Below are positions 36,401 through 44,341 of a stretch of DNA of 64,000 bases, piece by piece; within the stretch, counting starts at the first letter, position 1, and each line of letters opens with the position of its first letter. The position numbers and the translations under genes were made by a program. The DNA is from Nostoc sp. KVJ3 (lineage in GTDB: Bacteria > Cyanobacteriota > Cyanobacteriia > Cyanobacteriales > Nostocaceae). A model generated the notes under the pieces. That model was given only the letters and a program-made list of their open reading frames with translations. It ran no database searches and had not been told where the DNA came from. The stretch lies in NCBI RefSeq assembly GCF_026127265.1, contig NZ_WWFG01000009.1, positions 9,755 to 73,754 of the forward strand. The letters run 5' to 3'.

Positions 36401-36530
36401 AAAGGTAAGTGATGACCAGGGATATCAAAAACTGATTCGCAGTCGGTTTGTGTTTGAATATCGGGATGGTGGCGAGTCTTGGTTTGATGTTAATCCTATT
36501 TTGGCAGAAGCGAGAGAATTACAAATATAG
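33498..36530 (+). CDS. vWA protein fused to a second P-loop NTPase
   Basis: 1010 residues. A short helical N-terminus and a Ser/Gln-rich linker lead to a vWA domain (about 160-340) with the metal site DESTS at 171-175. This is the type annotated as SAV_2336-related in cyanobacteria and actinobacteria. Residues 385-540 are helical. A separate P-loop domain follows: Walker A GHIGCGKST (623-631) and Walker B VVIVDNLDRID (785-795), with a winged-helix-like C-terminus. The MoxR-vWA pair is expected to act as one machine; the fused NTPase would add a second nucleotide switch. It is separated from MoxR by two bases. Confidence 0.9.
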   Translation: MIEKLIVALNSKLKLTGEEIADALWLALHIQQSESVSSSTIQSNPTLLNDPEKADDPLLNQTQDNIKSDVSSSSQKKSPEQEPQADICTQEKDTFGSNSGNLVFKVPNARSVREPLTLTRAMRPLMRRVPSSTNTVLDEAATVQRIADEQNWIPVLKPAMEPWLDIALVVDESTSMLIWEHTIGEFKRLLEHYGIFRDVRTWGLKPDDRGQIQIHSRISIAASKQCLRSPNELIDPSGRCLILLVSDCVSAFWHNGTLLPILKLWTQSNPMAIIQMLPEWLWARTGLGLGAAVHLQALAPGVPNQQLIARGVSRRTRVNLETGIKIPIVTLEPDRFTAWAQMVSGKGNTRSPGVVFDPNRAAPSESIERHSSPAPEISPDERVQRFRITASEMARRLAGILAAAPVITLPIVRIIQDRIQILQKSQQVHVAEVFLGGLLKPLSEINADTSADYVQYDFINGVREILLESVPSSEIVNVLNEVSNFVADRVGLSPEDFVAELRKPGQEGNGQFAIRPFARVTAQVLKQLGGEYARFAEELEQENQIGSESELDSKQVSPQISKLDLREFFQASDPSRTLFVNNISDGKYYIDFSSVRGGDILGKLKQKITFFKPNEPTCTLFTGHIGCGKSTELLRLQAELEKSGFHVVYCESSEDLEMADVDIADVLLAIARRVSQSLDKITLESPNKFNELLQGAWKVLNSEVTREKLKVPVLGDVGLSAEKEKLSLSVGIGEITAKMKNDPMLREKLNQYLGPQKVKLLEAINQELLEPAIAKLKQQGKNGLVVIVDNLDRIDNRAKPWGRPQQEYLFVDQGEFLTKLNCHLIYTMPLSLKFSNDYGMLTQRFPEDPKVLPMVPVQWSDGSVHIQGMSLMQQMVLARAFPDMTPEERLNKVTEIFDSAASLERLCQMSGGHLRDVLRLLNTWIQEEMTLPLTRETLEQVIRSRRNEIMLPIYEDEWQLLRHVKERKKVSDDQGYQKLIRSRFVFEYRDGGESWFDVNPILAEARELQI

Positions 36531-36614
36531 CCATAATAATACAATCCAACGCAACAATAATTATAGACAATTAACAGAAAGTTAACACTACCTAAAATAC
36601 GCAAAATATCAAGG

Positions 36615-37718
36615 ATGACTATAAATTTAGTAATCGAACGTTTTCAAACTATCTGGAATCAAATTCAAAAAACTCCGACCAAGATTCCAACCAGGGTAAG
36701 TATTCCCCGAAGTCACGTTGATAGCGGAACTGCTATGGGCGGCACATTCCAGAACAATGCTCACTATTTTCAGGTACGAATTAATGAAATGTACTTAGCC
36801 AATAGCCGCGAGTGGTTTAGTAAATACGATCCACTAATCTTTGTTGTTTCAGAATTTACTTACGACAAGAAATTTGAAGCTGTACCCTTCATTGTTGGTC
36901 CGACGTTGATTGAAAAGTATGGACAAAAAGCCCCAACTGGGATGGTATTTTCTAATACGCGGGTTGCAGGTGTGCATCCCTACCGAGGGGGACGACTAAC
37001 ACTGTCTATCATTCTTTGCCGTGTGCAGAAGGAGAACTATGCCAAAGGACTACTGCGATTAGTTGAAAATACTACCAAAATTATTGACTTCTCTACTGCA
37101 CTTAGCACTTATATTAAATTAGGTGGCATTTTACTAGATGGAATTGAGACATTATTCGGGTTAGGTGGTACTGAATCCCTCATCGGTATTCGTCGGGAAT
37201 TAGATCCAGATGCAGGAGATATTATGGAACCTGGATTCTTTGTATTGATTGATAAACCCGAAACTCAATTAGATACTAATCAGCTATGGGTACGGGATAA
37301 CCAACTTGTTTACGGCTCAAGTCCATCAGAAGCCAAACCATTTCGAGAAGCTGACTATGTTCTCTATAGCATCGTTCAAACTTCTGAACGTCAAGATGAA
37401 ACAACATTACCATTCTATCCATTATACGAACGGGTAAAAGAATCTGCATTCAACCCCAGTAAAAATAGCCCACCACAGATTAAGGCAAATCTGCTAAACC
37501 TTTATCAAACTTTATTTCTCAGTCCCGATCTTACTCCTATACAAGCTAGAAAGCTATTTAATAGCTATGTTGCAGAAATAAAAGAAATTTATAAAGAGGC
37601 GATAGGAATTGGTAGTTTAGGAACTGATGAATTTGATATTGGTGAGCTAGATGAGTCTGATGTTAGCAGTAATTTAGATAAAGTAGCCAAGATCCTTGAA
37701 CTTGATCTGACGCTTTAG
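36615..37718 (+). CDS. Unrecognised 367-aa protein of the VMAP operon
   Basis: I recognise no family. The protein is mixed helix and strand, with blocks such as GTAMGGTFQNNAHYFQVRINEMYL (about 40-62), FIVGPTLIEKYG, SILCRVQKENYAKGLLRLV and GFFVLIDKPE. One weakly hydrophobic stretch lies near 165-190 (KLGGILLDGIETLFGLGG), and the C-terminus is acidic and helical. It starts 85 bases after the vWA-NTPase, on the same strand, and ends 3 bases before the converging caspase gene. The context makes it a likely part of the conflict system, as substrate recogniser or accessory effector, but this is inference. Confidence 0.75.
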   Translation: MTINLVIERFQTIWNQIQKTPTKIPTRVSIPRSHVDSGTAMGGTFQNNAHYFQVRINEMYLANSREWFSKYDPLIFVVSEFTYDKKFEAVPFIVGPTLIEKYGQKAPTGMVFSNTRVAGVHPYRGGRLTLSIILCRVQKENYAKGLLRLVENTTKIIDFSTALSTYIKLGGILLDGIETLFGLGGTESLIGIRRELDPDAGDIMEPGFFVLIDKPETQLDTNQLWVRDNQLVYGSSPSEAKPFREADYVLYSIVQTSERQDETTLPFYPLYERVKESAFNPSKNSPPQIKANLLNLYQTLFLSPDLTPIQARKLFNSYVAEIKEIYKEAIGIGSLGTDEFDIGELDESDVSSNLDKVAKILELDLTL

Positions 37719-37721
37719 TAT

Positions 37722-39089
37722 CTATCGCACCTGTTTTATTAAAGACAGCAAGTTTTTCAACTCTGGATAAGTTTCAACTTGATTTTGAAGTAACTGCTTC
37801 GCATCGCTTAGTTTAGAAACTTTCCTACCCAGATTGCCTTCTTTTTCTGCTCTAGCTGCTGCCTTTAATGCTAATTCTACTGGTTGTAAATCCTCAACTA
37901 AACTATCCTCACCCTGTTGTTCTGCTTTACCAATCCTATGCTTGACCTGATTATAAATACTTTCTAAAGATATAACTGTTTCCGAAGTAGAAGATGACAT
38001 AAACTTTTGCTTATACATATCTCTTCCAGCGTAGTCACCACTGACATTGATCTTGGTTTTGTTGCCAAAGTGCTGACTAATATTACCAGATGAATTCAAT
38101 ATTGCGCCTTGTGAACCTTGAAGGTTGTATTGATCACGTCCAGCTAAATTAATATCCTGTGCTGCCTTAAACTCTCCACTTAAAATCTGCTGTAATGCTT
38201 TTTGGCTATCAATTGGCTCTACCTCACGCACTTCTCCACTCAAAGATGGTGGACGATCTTCAAAGGTAAGTTCACCCTCTGGAACTTTACCCCGATGCAG
38301 CGATACAGCCATTATCCCAATGCCCTTGTGGATGGTCAGTTCTGGTTCTTGAACTAGGTTAAATTGACCAAAACGCTGCGCTACTTCTTCCTTAACTTTT
38401 GTAAAAACATAATCATAAAGGTCAAAAATGCTGATATACCCACGCCGATTGATAATATTCTTGCCTCGCAGTCCATCTGTTAATGCTTGAGCAAAAATAG
38501 TCATTGAGGCATTACGCACAAAGTAGGACTTTTGGGCTTCACGACAGGCGGTAATAATTACGCGTCCTTCACCTGTTCCTATCAATGCTTCTGAAGTTTG
38601 GTTAGGCAGACTTTGACTAGGTAGTTCCTCTGAAATACCGAGCGAACCAGGAGAAATTTCGCCAGAATGACAAGCATTAAATATTAAAAGAACACGCTTT
38701 GCTTTAATTGCTTGAATTTTTTCAAGTAATGTTTTTTCGTGTATGCCGCTACCTGCTAAAACCTTACCATCTTTGATTTCTGTTTCATGGGTTGTTAGGT
38801 AATAGCCATCTTCACCATATTCTCCATGACCACTGTAGAAAAAGAAGAATGTGTCACTCTCCTTAAGAGTTTTAGCAAGTGTGTCGAAGGCAGCCTCAAT
38901 ATTATTGCGGGTTGCATCTGCATCATGTAACAGAGTTACCTGTTGTTCGAGATAGCCACAATAGCGGCTATTTTGTAGTACATCTGCGACTTCTTGGGCA
39001 TCGTCAACTGTCAGAGACACATTCAGTTTTGGCGTATTCTGATATGAACCAACTCCGATCACTAGCGCATAACCGCTATCAAATGCCAT
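37722..39089 (-). CDS. Caspase-family (C14) peptidase, probable executioner
   Basis: 455 residues from MAFDSGYALVIGVG. The ATG at 39089 follows AAGGAG, so the longer reading is rejected. The caspase-like domain has its His in FFFFYSGHG (His88) and Cys in LLIFNACHSG (Cys140). After about residue 300 come two motifs of AGRDQYN/AGRDMYK type and QHFGN, closely like the N-terminus of the VMAP protein, then a helical C-terminus. It cleaves after basic residues if it acts as other metacaspase-like enzymes. Convergent to the VMAP operon but with its own promoter, it is the likely executioner activated through the shared motif. Confidence 0.9.
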   Translation of the reverse strand: MAFDSGYALVIGVGSYQNTPKLNVSLTVDDAQEVADVLQNSRYCGYLEQQVTLLHDADATRNNIEAAFDTLAKTLKESDTFFFFYSGHGEYGEDGYYLTTHETEIKDGKVLAGSGIHEKTLLEKIQAIKAKRVLLIFNACHSGEISPGSLGISEELPSQSLPNQTSEALIGTGEGRVIITACREAQKSYFVRNASMTIFAQALTDGLRGKNIINRRGYISIFDLYDYVFTKVKEEVAQRFGQFNLVQEPELTIHKGIGIMAVSLHRGKVPEGELTFEDRPPSLSGEVREVEPIDSQKALQQILSGEFKAAQDINLAGRDQYNLQGSQGAILNSSGNISQHFGNKTKINVSGDYAGRDMYKQKFMSSSTSETVISLESIYNQVKHRIGKAEQQGEDSLVEDLQPVELALKAAARAEKEGNLGRKVSKLSDAKQLLQNQVETYPELKNLLSLIKQVR

Positions 39090-39267
39090 ATAGTAAAACT
39101 CCTTATTTGAAGTGGTCTTCTGTGACACCGTATCATCTGTATACGATAAAGTTATATAAATTCTGCTGCAATTTCTATCTAAAATAAAACTTTATTCATC
39201 TGATACACGTAAACTGGAAACTAAAACCGAGCCGGTTGACCAAAGATCATCGTATCTTCTAGGAATA
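39090..39267. promoter_or_regulatory. Divergent promoter region with CGTATC/GATACG repeats
   Basis: This gap separates the caspase gene and parA, read in opposite directions. CGTATCAT (39129-39136), ATACGAT (39141-39147), TGATACACG (39201-39209) and ATCGTATC (39249-39256) are related half-sites. Upstream of parA such repeats may be the Par operator or a parS centromere. Confidence 0.4.
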
Positions 39268-40044
39268 ATGCCAGTGTCAACTTCTGATCCTCCATGCCGC
39301 ATTATCGCGCTGTTTAATCAGGCGGGTGGTGTCGCCAAATCGACACTGACCCAAAACCTGGGATACCACCTAGCACGACGAAAACATCGCGTTCTCCTGA
39401 TTGACCTAGACCCCCAAGCGTCCTTGACCAAATTCATGGGGTTAGTGCCATCTCAGTTACAAAAAACCGTTGCTGATGCCATTATCGATGAGCAGCCCTT
39501 ACCGATTCATGAGGGCATTCACGGCATGGACTTGGTTCCAGCAAGCCGAGTCTTAAGTGGAGCCGAAATGCAGTTAGTCAGTGCTGCGATGCGCGAGTTG
39601 CGCCTTAAGGAAGCCATTGAATCTGTTCTAAATGAATACGACTTCATTCTTATAGATTGTCCCCCCAGTTTAGGATTGCTTTCCTATATCGCCTTAGTCG
39701 CGGCCACACACGTACTCGTTCCCGTGGAAACCCATCTCAAAGCTTTCGAGGGAACCGACGAACTCTTACAAACTATCACCCACGTTAAAAATAAAGCCAA
39801 CCGCAAAATCCAAATAGCAGGGTTTGTTCCTACGCGGTATGCCAACCAGAACTCAGCCGATAAACGCGCATTAGCAGCTATCCAATCTCAACTTTCAGCT
39901 TGGGGTCGTATTTTCCCACCCATCCCCAGAGCTACCGCTTTTGTCGATGCGTCAGAAGAACGTGCGCCCCTAGCAGTATTTGACCCGAAACATCCTGTAG
40001 TCGCTATTCTTGAAGAAATCGCCAAGGCTTTGGAGGCTTTATGA
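39268..40044 (+). CDS. parA: ParA partition ATPase
   Basis: 258 residues. Deviant Walker A GGVAKST (about 20-26) with the signature Lys, A-prime motif LLIDLDPQASLT and Walker B FILIDCPPSLGLL are those of the ParA/MinD family. It lacks an N-terminal helix-turn-helix, so it is the short form. It segregates the plasmid with ParB over the nucleoid. ATG follows TAGGAA. Its stop overlaps the parB start as ATGA, giving a coupled operon. Confidence 0.93.
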   Translation: MPVSTSDPPCRIIALFNQAGGVAKSTLTQNLGYHLARRKHRVLLIDLDPQASLTKFMGLVPSQLQKTVADAIIDEQPLPIHEGIHGMDLVPASRVLSGAEMQLVSAAMRELRLKEAIESVLNEYDFILIDCPPSLGLLSYIALVAATHVLVPVETHLKAFEGTDELLQTITHVKNKANRKIQIAGFVPTRYANQNSADKRALAAIQSQLSAWGRIFPPIPRATAFVDASEERAPLAVFDPKHPVVAILEEIAKALEAL

Positions 40045-41198
40045 TCCGACGCAAACAAACAGACAAACCCTTTGGGGGTCAAATTACAACTCCACCCCCT
40101 GCACCTTGGTTATCCTCCCCAGATGCCGAGTTGCCAGCCGCAACTGAAACTACTATCAAACTTTCAGATATAGTTCTGCCTCAACACCAGCCCAGACGAT
40201 ACTTTGACCCACAAGCATTAAAAGAATTAGTCTCGTCAGTCAAGCAGCATGGCATCCTCCAACCTCTGTTGGTGCGTCCACTAGGTGGAGGGAAATATGA
40301 ATTAGTAGCAGGAGAACGACGTTATCGGGCAGGGCAGTCAGCAGAACTTGAAGTCGCGCCTGTGGTTGTGCGTGAGCTATCAGATGACCAAGCGTTTCAG
40401 TTGGCTTTGATTGAAAACCTGCAACGAGAAGACCTTAACCCTGTTGAAGAAACTGAAGGGATATTGCATCTGTTGGCAATCCGGCTGCATTGTGATGTAG
40501 AAGCCGTCAAATCCTTGCTGTATCGAATGAAGAATGCTCACAGCAAAGGGGAGCAGCCGTCAAAATCCTCATTAAATGAATCTAGTAAAAACGTTTTTAC
40601 TAACTCAGATAATCCACAAAATGAGGACAACATTTCTGACCATTTAGCCGAGAAAAATGAATCTAGTAAAAACGTTTTTCCTAACCCCGATAATCCACAA
40701 ACTGGGGACAAGGTTTCTGACCATTTAGCCGATGAAACTGAATCTAGTAAAAACGTTTCTCCTAACCTAGATGAAGAACAATCAAACACGGTACAACAGG
40801 TGTTTGAGAGTTTGGGACTCATGAATTGGCTATCGTTCATTACCACACGCTTACCTTTGCTCAATCTGCCTGAAGAAATTTTAATGGCACTGAGAGAAGG
40901 CAAGCTGGAATACACCAAAGCACAAGTCTTGGCGCGGGTAAGAAATAATGAAATCCGAAAAAAACTTTTATCCGAAGCGATCGCTAACGATTGGTCTTTA
41001 AGCCAAATCAAAGAAAAAATCACAGATTGGACTGATGATGAACAAACATCCTCATCTAAAACAACTAACCAAATACCAGACCGCCTCCAAAATATCACCC
41101 AGCGCATTAAAAAGCGTCAGTTATGGAAAGAACCTAGAAAACAAAAGCAGCTAGTAAACCTTTTAAACAAGCTCGAAGCCTTACTAGGGGATGAGTGA
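40041..41198 (+). CDS. parB: ParB partition protein with inserted repeats
   Basis: 385 residues. The ParB/Srx nuclease-fold N-terminal domain (about 35-130) shows LPQHQPRRYFD, GILQPLLVRP, LVAGERRYRA and LIENLQREDLNPVEE. The middle carries two and a half copies of a 27-residue repeat (ESSKNVF, DNPQ, DHLAE) in a low-complexity Ser/Asn/Asp linker, just after the DNA-binding start. The C-terminus is helical and basic. It binds a parS site and loads the ParA partner. The repeat insertion is unusual and probably a flexible spacer. Confidence 0.88.
   Translation: MIRRKQTDKPFGGQITTPPPAPWLSSPDAELPAATETTIKLSDIVLPQHQPRRYFDPQALKELVSSVKQHGILQPLLVRPLGGGKYELVAGERRYRAGQSAELEVAPVVVRELSDDQAFQLALIENLQREDLNPVEETEGILHLLAIRLHCDVEAVKSLLYRMKNAHSKGEQPSKSSLNESSKNVFTNSDNPQNEDNISDHLAEKNESSKNVFPNPDNPQTGDKVSDHLADETESSKNVSPNLDEEQSNTVQQVFESLGLMNWLSFITTRLPLLNLPEEILMALREGKLEYTKAQVLARVRNNEIRKKLLSEAIANDWSLSQIKEKITDWTDDEQTSSSKTTNQIPDRLQNITQRIKKRQLWKEPRKQKQLVNLLNKLEALLGDE
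40578..40760 (+). repeat. 81-bp tandem repeat in parB
   Basis: GAATCTAGTAAAAACGTTT recurs at 40578, 40659 and 40740, a period of 81 bp (27 codons, in frame), with two full copies and a partial third. Confidence 0.9.
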
Positions 41199-41281
41199 CT
41201 TGGGGTAAATTGTCAGGTAATCTCTACTTTTAGAGTCTTTTTACCTTTGATTCATGATTGGGTGCGAGGGGAGAAACAGAG

Positions 41282-44179
41282 ATGGCGGAAGATTCACAGA
41301 TTAGAGAATTACTCAAAGCTTGGTTAGATTACATCCATGTTGAAAATTTGAGTAATGCCAAAGTAGAAGCTGACGATTCAGAACAACCGAACATCTGGGA
41401 CTCTCTCGTAAATCTGGTAGGCGATAAATTATTAATAGACGAGTCTTTATTTAAAAAACTAAAGCAACCGTTTAAAAGTGCAAAGAACTTTGAGCAAACA
41501 AAATTACCATCCATTGCTGTAGCTTTCCCCCAGCTTTATATAGTTGAATCGAATCGCCGTCAATTTCGCCCGTTGTTCACCATCAACGTTTCGACAATAT
41601 TCGAGGGTAATTATCGTAGTAGCGGATGGAATTTAACTGAGTACGAGTTTCAGCCTGTTATTCCTAATTTGATGCAGTGGTACGGGCTAGAGGAAGAAGC
41701 GGCTGAGTCCTTAGTCACAAGGGAAGGGTTGAAAGTTTTTCTCGAAACTACTTTCAATCGTCCCTTTAAAACGCTACAAGATTTTATGGGACTGATTGAA
41801 ATACCGCCGTTCCCCGTGCGGTCAAAACTTCTGCCTTATCTATTGGATTTTGACTACGCTGCTTTTAATTACAACCTCAAAAAAGATTTTCAGAAAATTA
41901 GCGACCAGAATTACTTTCAGTGGTCAAGACCAGGACATCCGGCTTACGAATATCTGTTTGGACAACCAAAAGCACCTCAACATGAAGTACTTTTTTTGGG
42001 TGCTTTTCCCAACTCACAGGCGGATGACTATCAAGCACTTGCTCTCAAACATTCTAAGGATCAACCTGTTACTGCTGTGATTGGGCCACCGGGGAATGGC
42101 AAGACCACACTGTTGTTACATAAGATAGCGCAGCAAGTGGTAGGTCGAGCAGTGGAATTAGCAACAACGGGTTCAGATAGAAGTAACCTAACTATGGTAA
42201 CAAGCACTAACAAATTTGCTGTAAATAACGTTGAGAAAATCTTAGCCAGCAACCTTACGTCTGACCGTTTCTACCTATCAGGAGGCTCTAGGGATTTAGT
42301 TGAGAGCCAAGTGTTACCTAGTTTACAAGCTGCACTCGATTGGTTAGCCAAAGAAACATTTAAATTAGATGAATGGGAGTCAGCAAAGCAACAGTTGTTA
42401 GCTGGTGTTCAGCAAATAGAATCTCACCTGAAGCAAGACGAGCATGATCTTCAACAGAAAAGTGCTGATGAGGAATTATTAGAGTCGCTATGCCGAGATA
42501 TACAATTGCTTGACGAGGCGATAAAGACTTCTGCATTTAAATCTTCGTCACCATTAGAATTTGACCGCGACTACAATAAGTTCCCCCTAGAAGCTTACCA
42601 GCAGATAGGACAATATATTGACAGTGCTAGGCGTTCTTTGCCGTCTGAAGATTACAGGCAGAATAAGAGTAGAAATGACTTCTGGTTTGTCAAACTTTTG
42701 CGGACGATTAAACGATTCTGGCACTCGATAACCAAAACCAGCCCACATCATATTCTCAAACGCTTGCACAAACAGATAGAGATGCCTGTGTTAGCGACAC
42801 TGGCCACCCCATTTCAATTTCAAATCCCACTAACAACTGAATCTCTCATCGCCGCCCAGCAGAGTATTGACCAGCTTATTGCAGAAGCATTGAACTGGCA
42901 GCAACAACAGAATGGTATTGACAGCACACAACAGCAGCTTGAGTCAAGAAAGCAGCAACTCAAAGACCTGATTACTCGCCGTTCTCAAATCGAAAACCGA
43001 CTCGCCACTTATCCCCCCAAAGATTTTTACAGTCGCTTCTACACCGAATTGCACTCGCTGCAAGTAGAGTTATTTGAGTGGTCTTGGCAATTTCAGCAAC
43101 AAGAAGCTCGACGGCGAAAAGATGAGGTGATAGCTTCCATAAGAACTTACATTGCATTATTGAATGGCGAATGGGATGCTTACCGTCAGTTAAGTCATAA
43201 TTGGAGAAACATTTATCGGGATATCAGCCTGTTATTTCCGGTGTTTCTTAGCACTTTGCACTCGATCCGCAATTTGTTACCCTATCCCGATAGTGGCTGT
43301 ATTGATCAAGTAATTGTAGATGAAGCGGGTCAGATTCCACCGCATCAAGTTTTCCCCGTTTTAGTTAGGTGTAATCGGGCTTTGATTGTTGGCGATCCAT
43401 TGCAATTGGAGCCGGTTGTTAATTTGAGCGACCAGAAGAAAGAGGAATATCGTAGCAAGTCATTTCTAGAACAGGGTTTAACGGATGTAGATTATGACCG
43501 CTACAGCCCTACTGCATCCACAGCTTATCACCGAGCGGCTGGAGCATCGGGACAACCCGGAGACATTGGTAATGGCATTATCCTTAAATATCATTACCGT
43601 TGTGTTCCAGTGATTGCTGATTTTTGCGATCGCTTGTGCAATTACGGCATGATCATCAAAACTGAACCAAAAGCTTCTCGGTTAGGTACTAACTTGATTG
43701 CTTGCGATGTGGAAGGGAAGCTGGAGAACAACGTTAATTGGGCAGAAGTTGATGCAGTAGAAGCGTTGATTGAGGAGTTGTTAGCGGCGGGTTATTGCTT
43801 AAATCCTACTGACTCTGACAACACAATTGGCGTGATTTCACCTTACCGCCGTCAAGTAGATGCGCTGACTCAACGCTTAAAATCTCGTTGGTCAGATTTT
43901 TCCCCCAAGAGCGTTGGCACAGTTCACACGTTCCAAGGTGGTCAGAAGTCGGTGATAATTTTCTCGACTCGCCAATGCCAATCAACTGATAGCCTCTGGT
44001 TTATTAATCGGCGACCTAATTTGCTCAATGTTGCTGTCAGCAGGGCGCGAGAACTGTTTATTCTAGTGGGGAATTTGGGGCGAATTTCTGAAGGGGGGTA
44101 TACTAGAGAGTTAGTGGAATATATTAAGCAATTTGGCGTTTGTGATTATGACTCGCGCAGTGTAAACGGTCAGCGCTAG
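41282..44179 (+). CDS. SF1 helicase (UPF1/Dna2-like)
   Basis: 965 residues from MAEDSQIREL; the ATG follows GAGGGGAG, whereas the upstream TTG does not. Motif I GPPGNGKTT (about residue 266), motif II IVDEAGQIP (about 680), motif III IVGDPLQLEP, motif V GTVHTFQGGQKSVIIFS and motif VI NVAVSRAREL define a superfamily 1 helicase. Between I and II is a long coiled-coil-like insert (370-590). No nuclease motif is visible. Such helicases occur in DNA and RNA defence systems. It follows parB by 83 bp. Confidence 0.88.
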   Translation: MAEDSQIRELLKAWLDYIHVENLSNAKVEADDSEQPNIWDSLVNLVGDKLLIDESLFKKLKQPFKSAKNFEQTKLPSIAVAFPQLYIVESNRRQFRPLFTINVSTIFEGNYRSSGWNLTEYEFQPVIPNLMQWYGLEEEAAESLVTREGLKVFLETTFNRPFKTLQDFMGLIEIPPFPVRSKLLPYLLDFDYAAFNYNLKKDFQKISDQNYFQWSRPGHPAYEYLFGQPKAPQHEVLFLGAFPNSQADDYQALALKHSKDQPVTAVIGPPGNGKTTLLLHKIAQQVVGRAVELATTGSDRSNLTMVTSTNKFAVNNVEKILASNLTSDRFYLSGGSRDLVESQVLPSLQAALDWLAKETFKLDEWESAKQQLLAGVQQIESHLKQDEHDLQQKSADEELLESLCRDIQLLDEAIKTSAFKSSSPLEFDRDYNKFPLEAYQQIGQYIDSARRSLPSEDYRQNKSRNDFWFVKLLRTIKRFWHSITKTSPHHILKRLHKQIEMPVLATLATPFQFQIPLTTESLIAAQQSIDQLIAEALNWQQQQNGIDSTQQQLESRKQQLKDLITRRSQIENRLATYPPKDFYSRFYTELHSLQVELFEWSWQFQQQEARRRKDEVIASIRTYIALLNGEWDAYRQLSHNWRNIYRDISLLFPVFLSTLHSIRNLLPYPDSGCIDQVIVDEAGQIPPHQVFPVLVRCNRALIVGDPLQLEPVVNLSDQKKEEYRSKSFLEQGLTDVDYDRYSPTASTAYHRAAGASGQPGDIGNGIILKYHYRCVPVIADFCDRLCNYGMIIKTEPKASRLGTNLIACDVEGKLENNVNWAEVDAVEALIEELLAAGYCLNPTDSDNTIGVISPYRRQVDALTQRLKSRWSDFSPKSVGTVHTFQGGQKSVIIFSTRQCQSTDSLWFINRRPNLLNVAVSRARELFILVGNLGRISEGGYTRELVEYIKQFGVCDYDSRSVNGQR

Positions 44180-44341
44180 AAACATTGTCAGTCACTTCAA
44201 GAAACACTGTTAAGACTATGCCACAGCATTGAAAGGTTGAGCGGATTTTTTCTGCTCAAAGATAGGTAGTATAACTCTAATAACTCATCTGAAAATCGGT
44301 TAAGATTTTGTAGACATAATAAATTGTGAGAAATCTTAACT

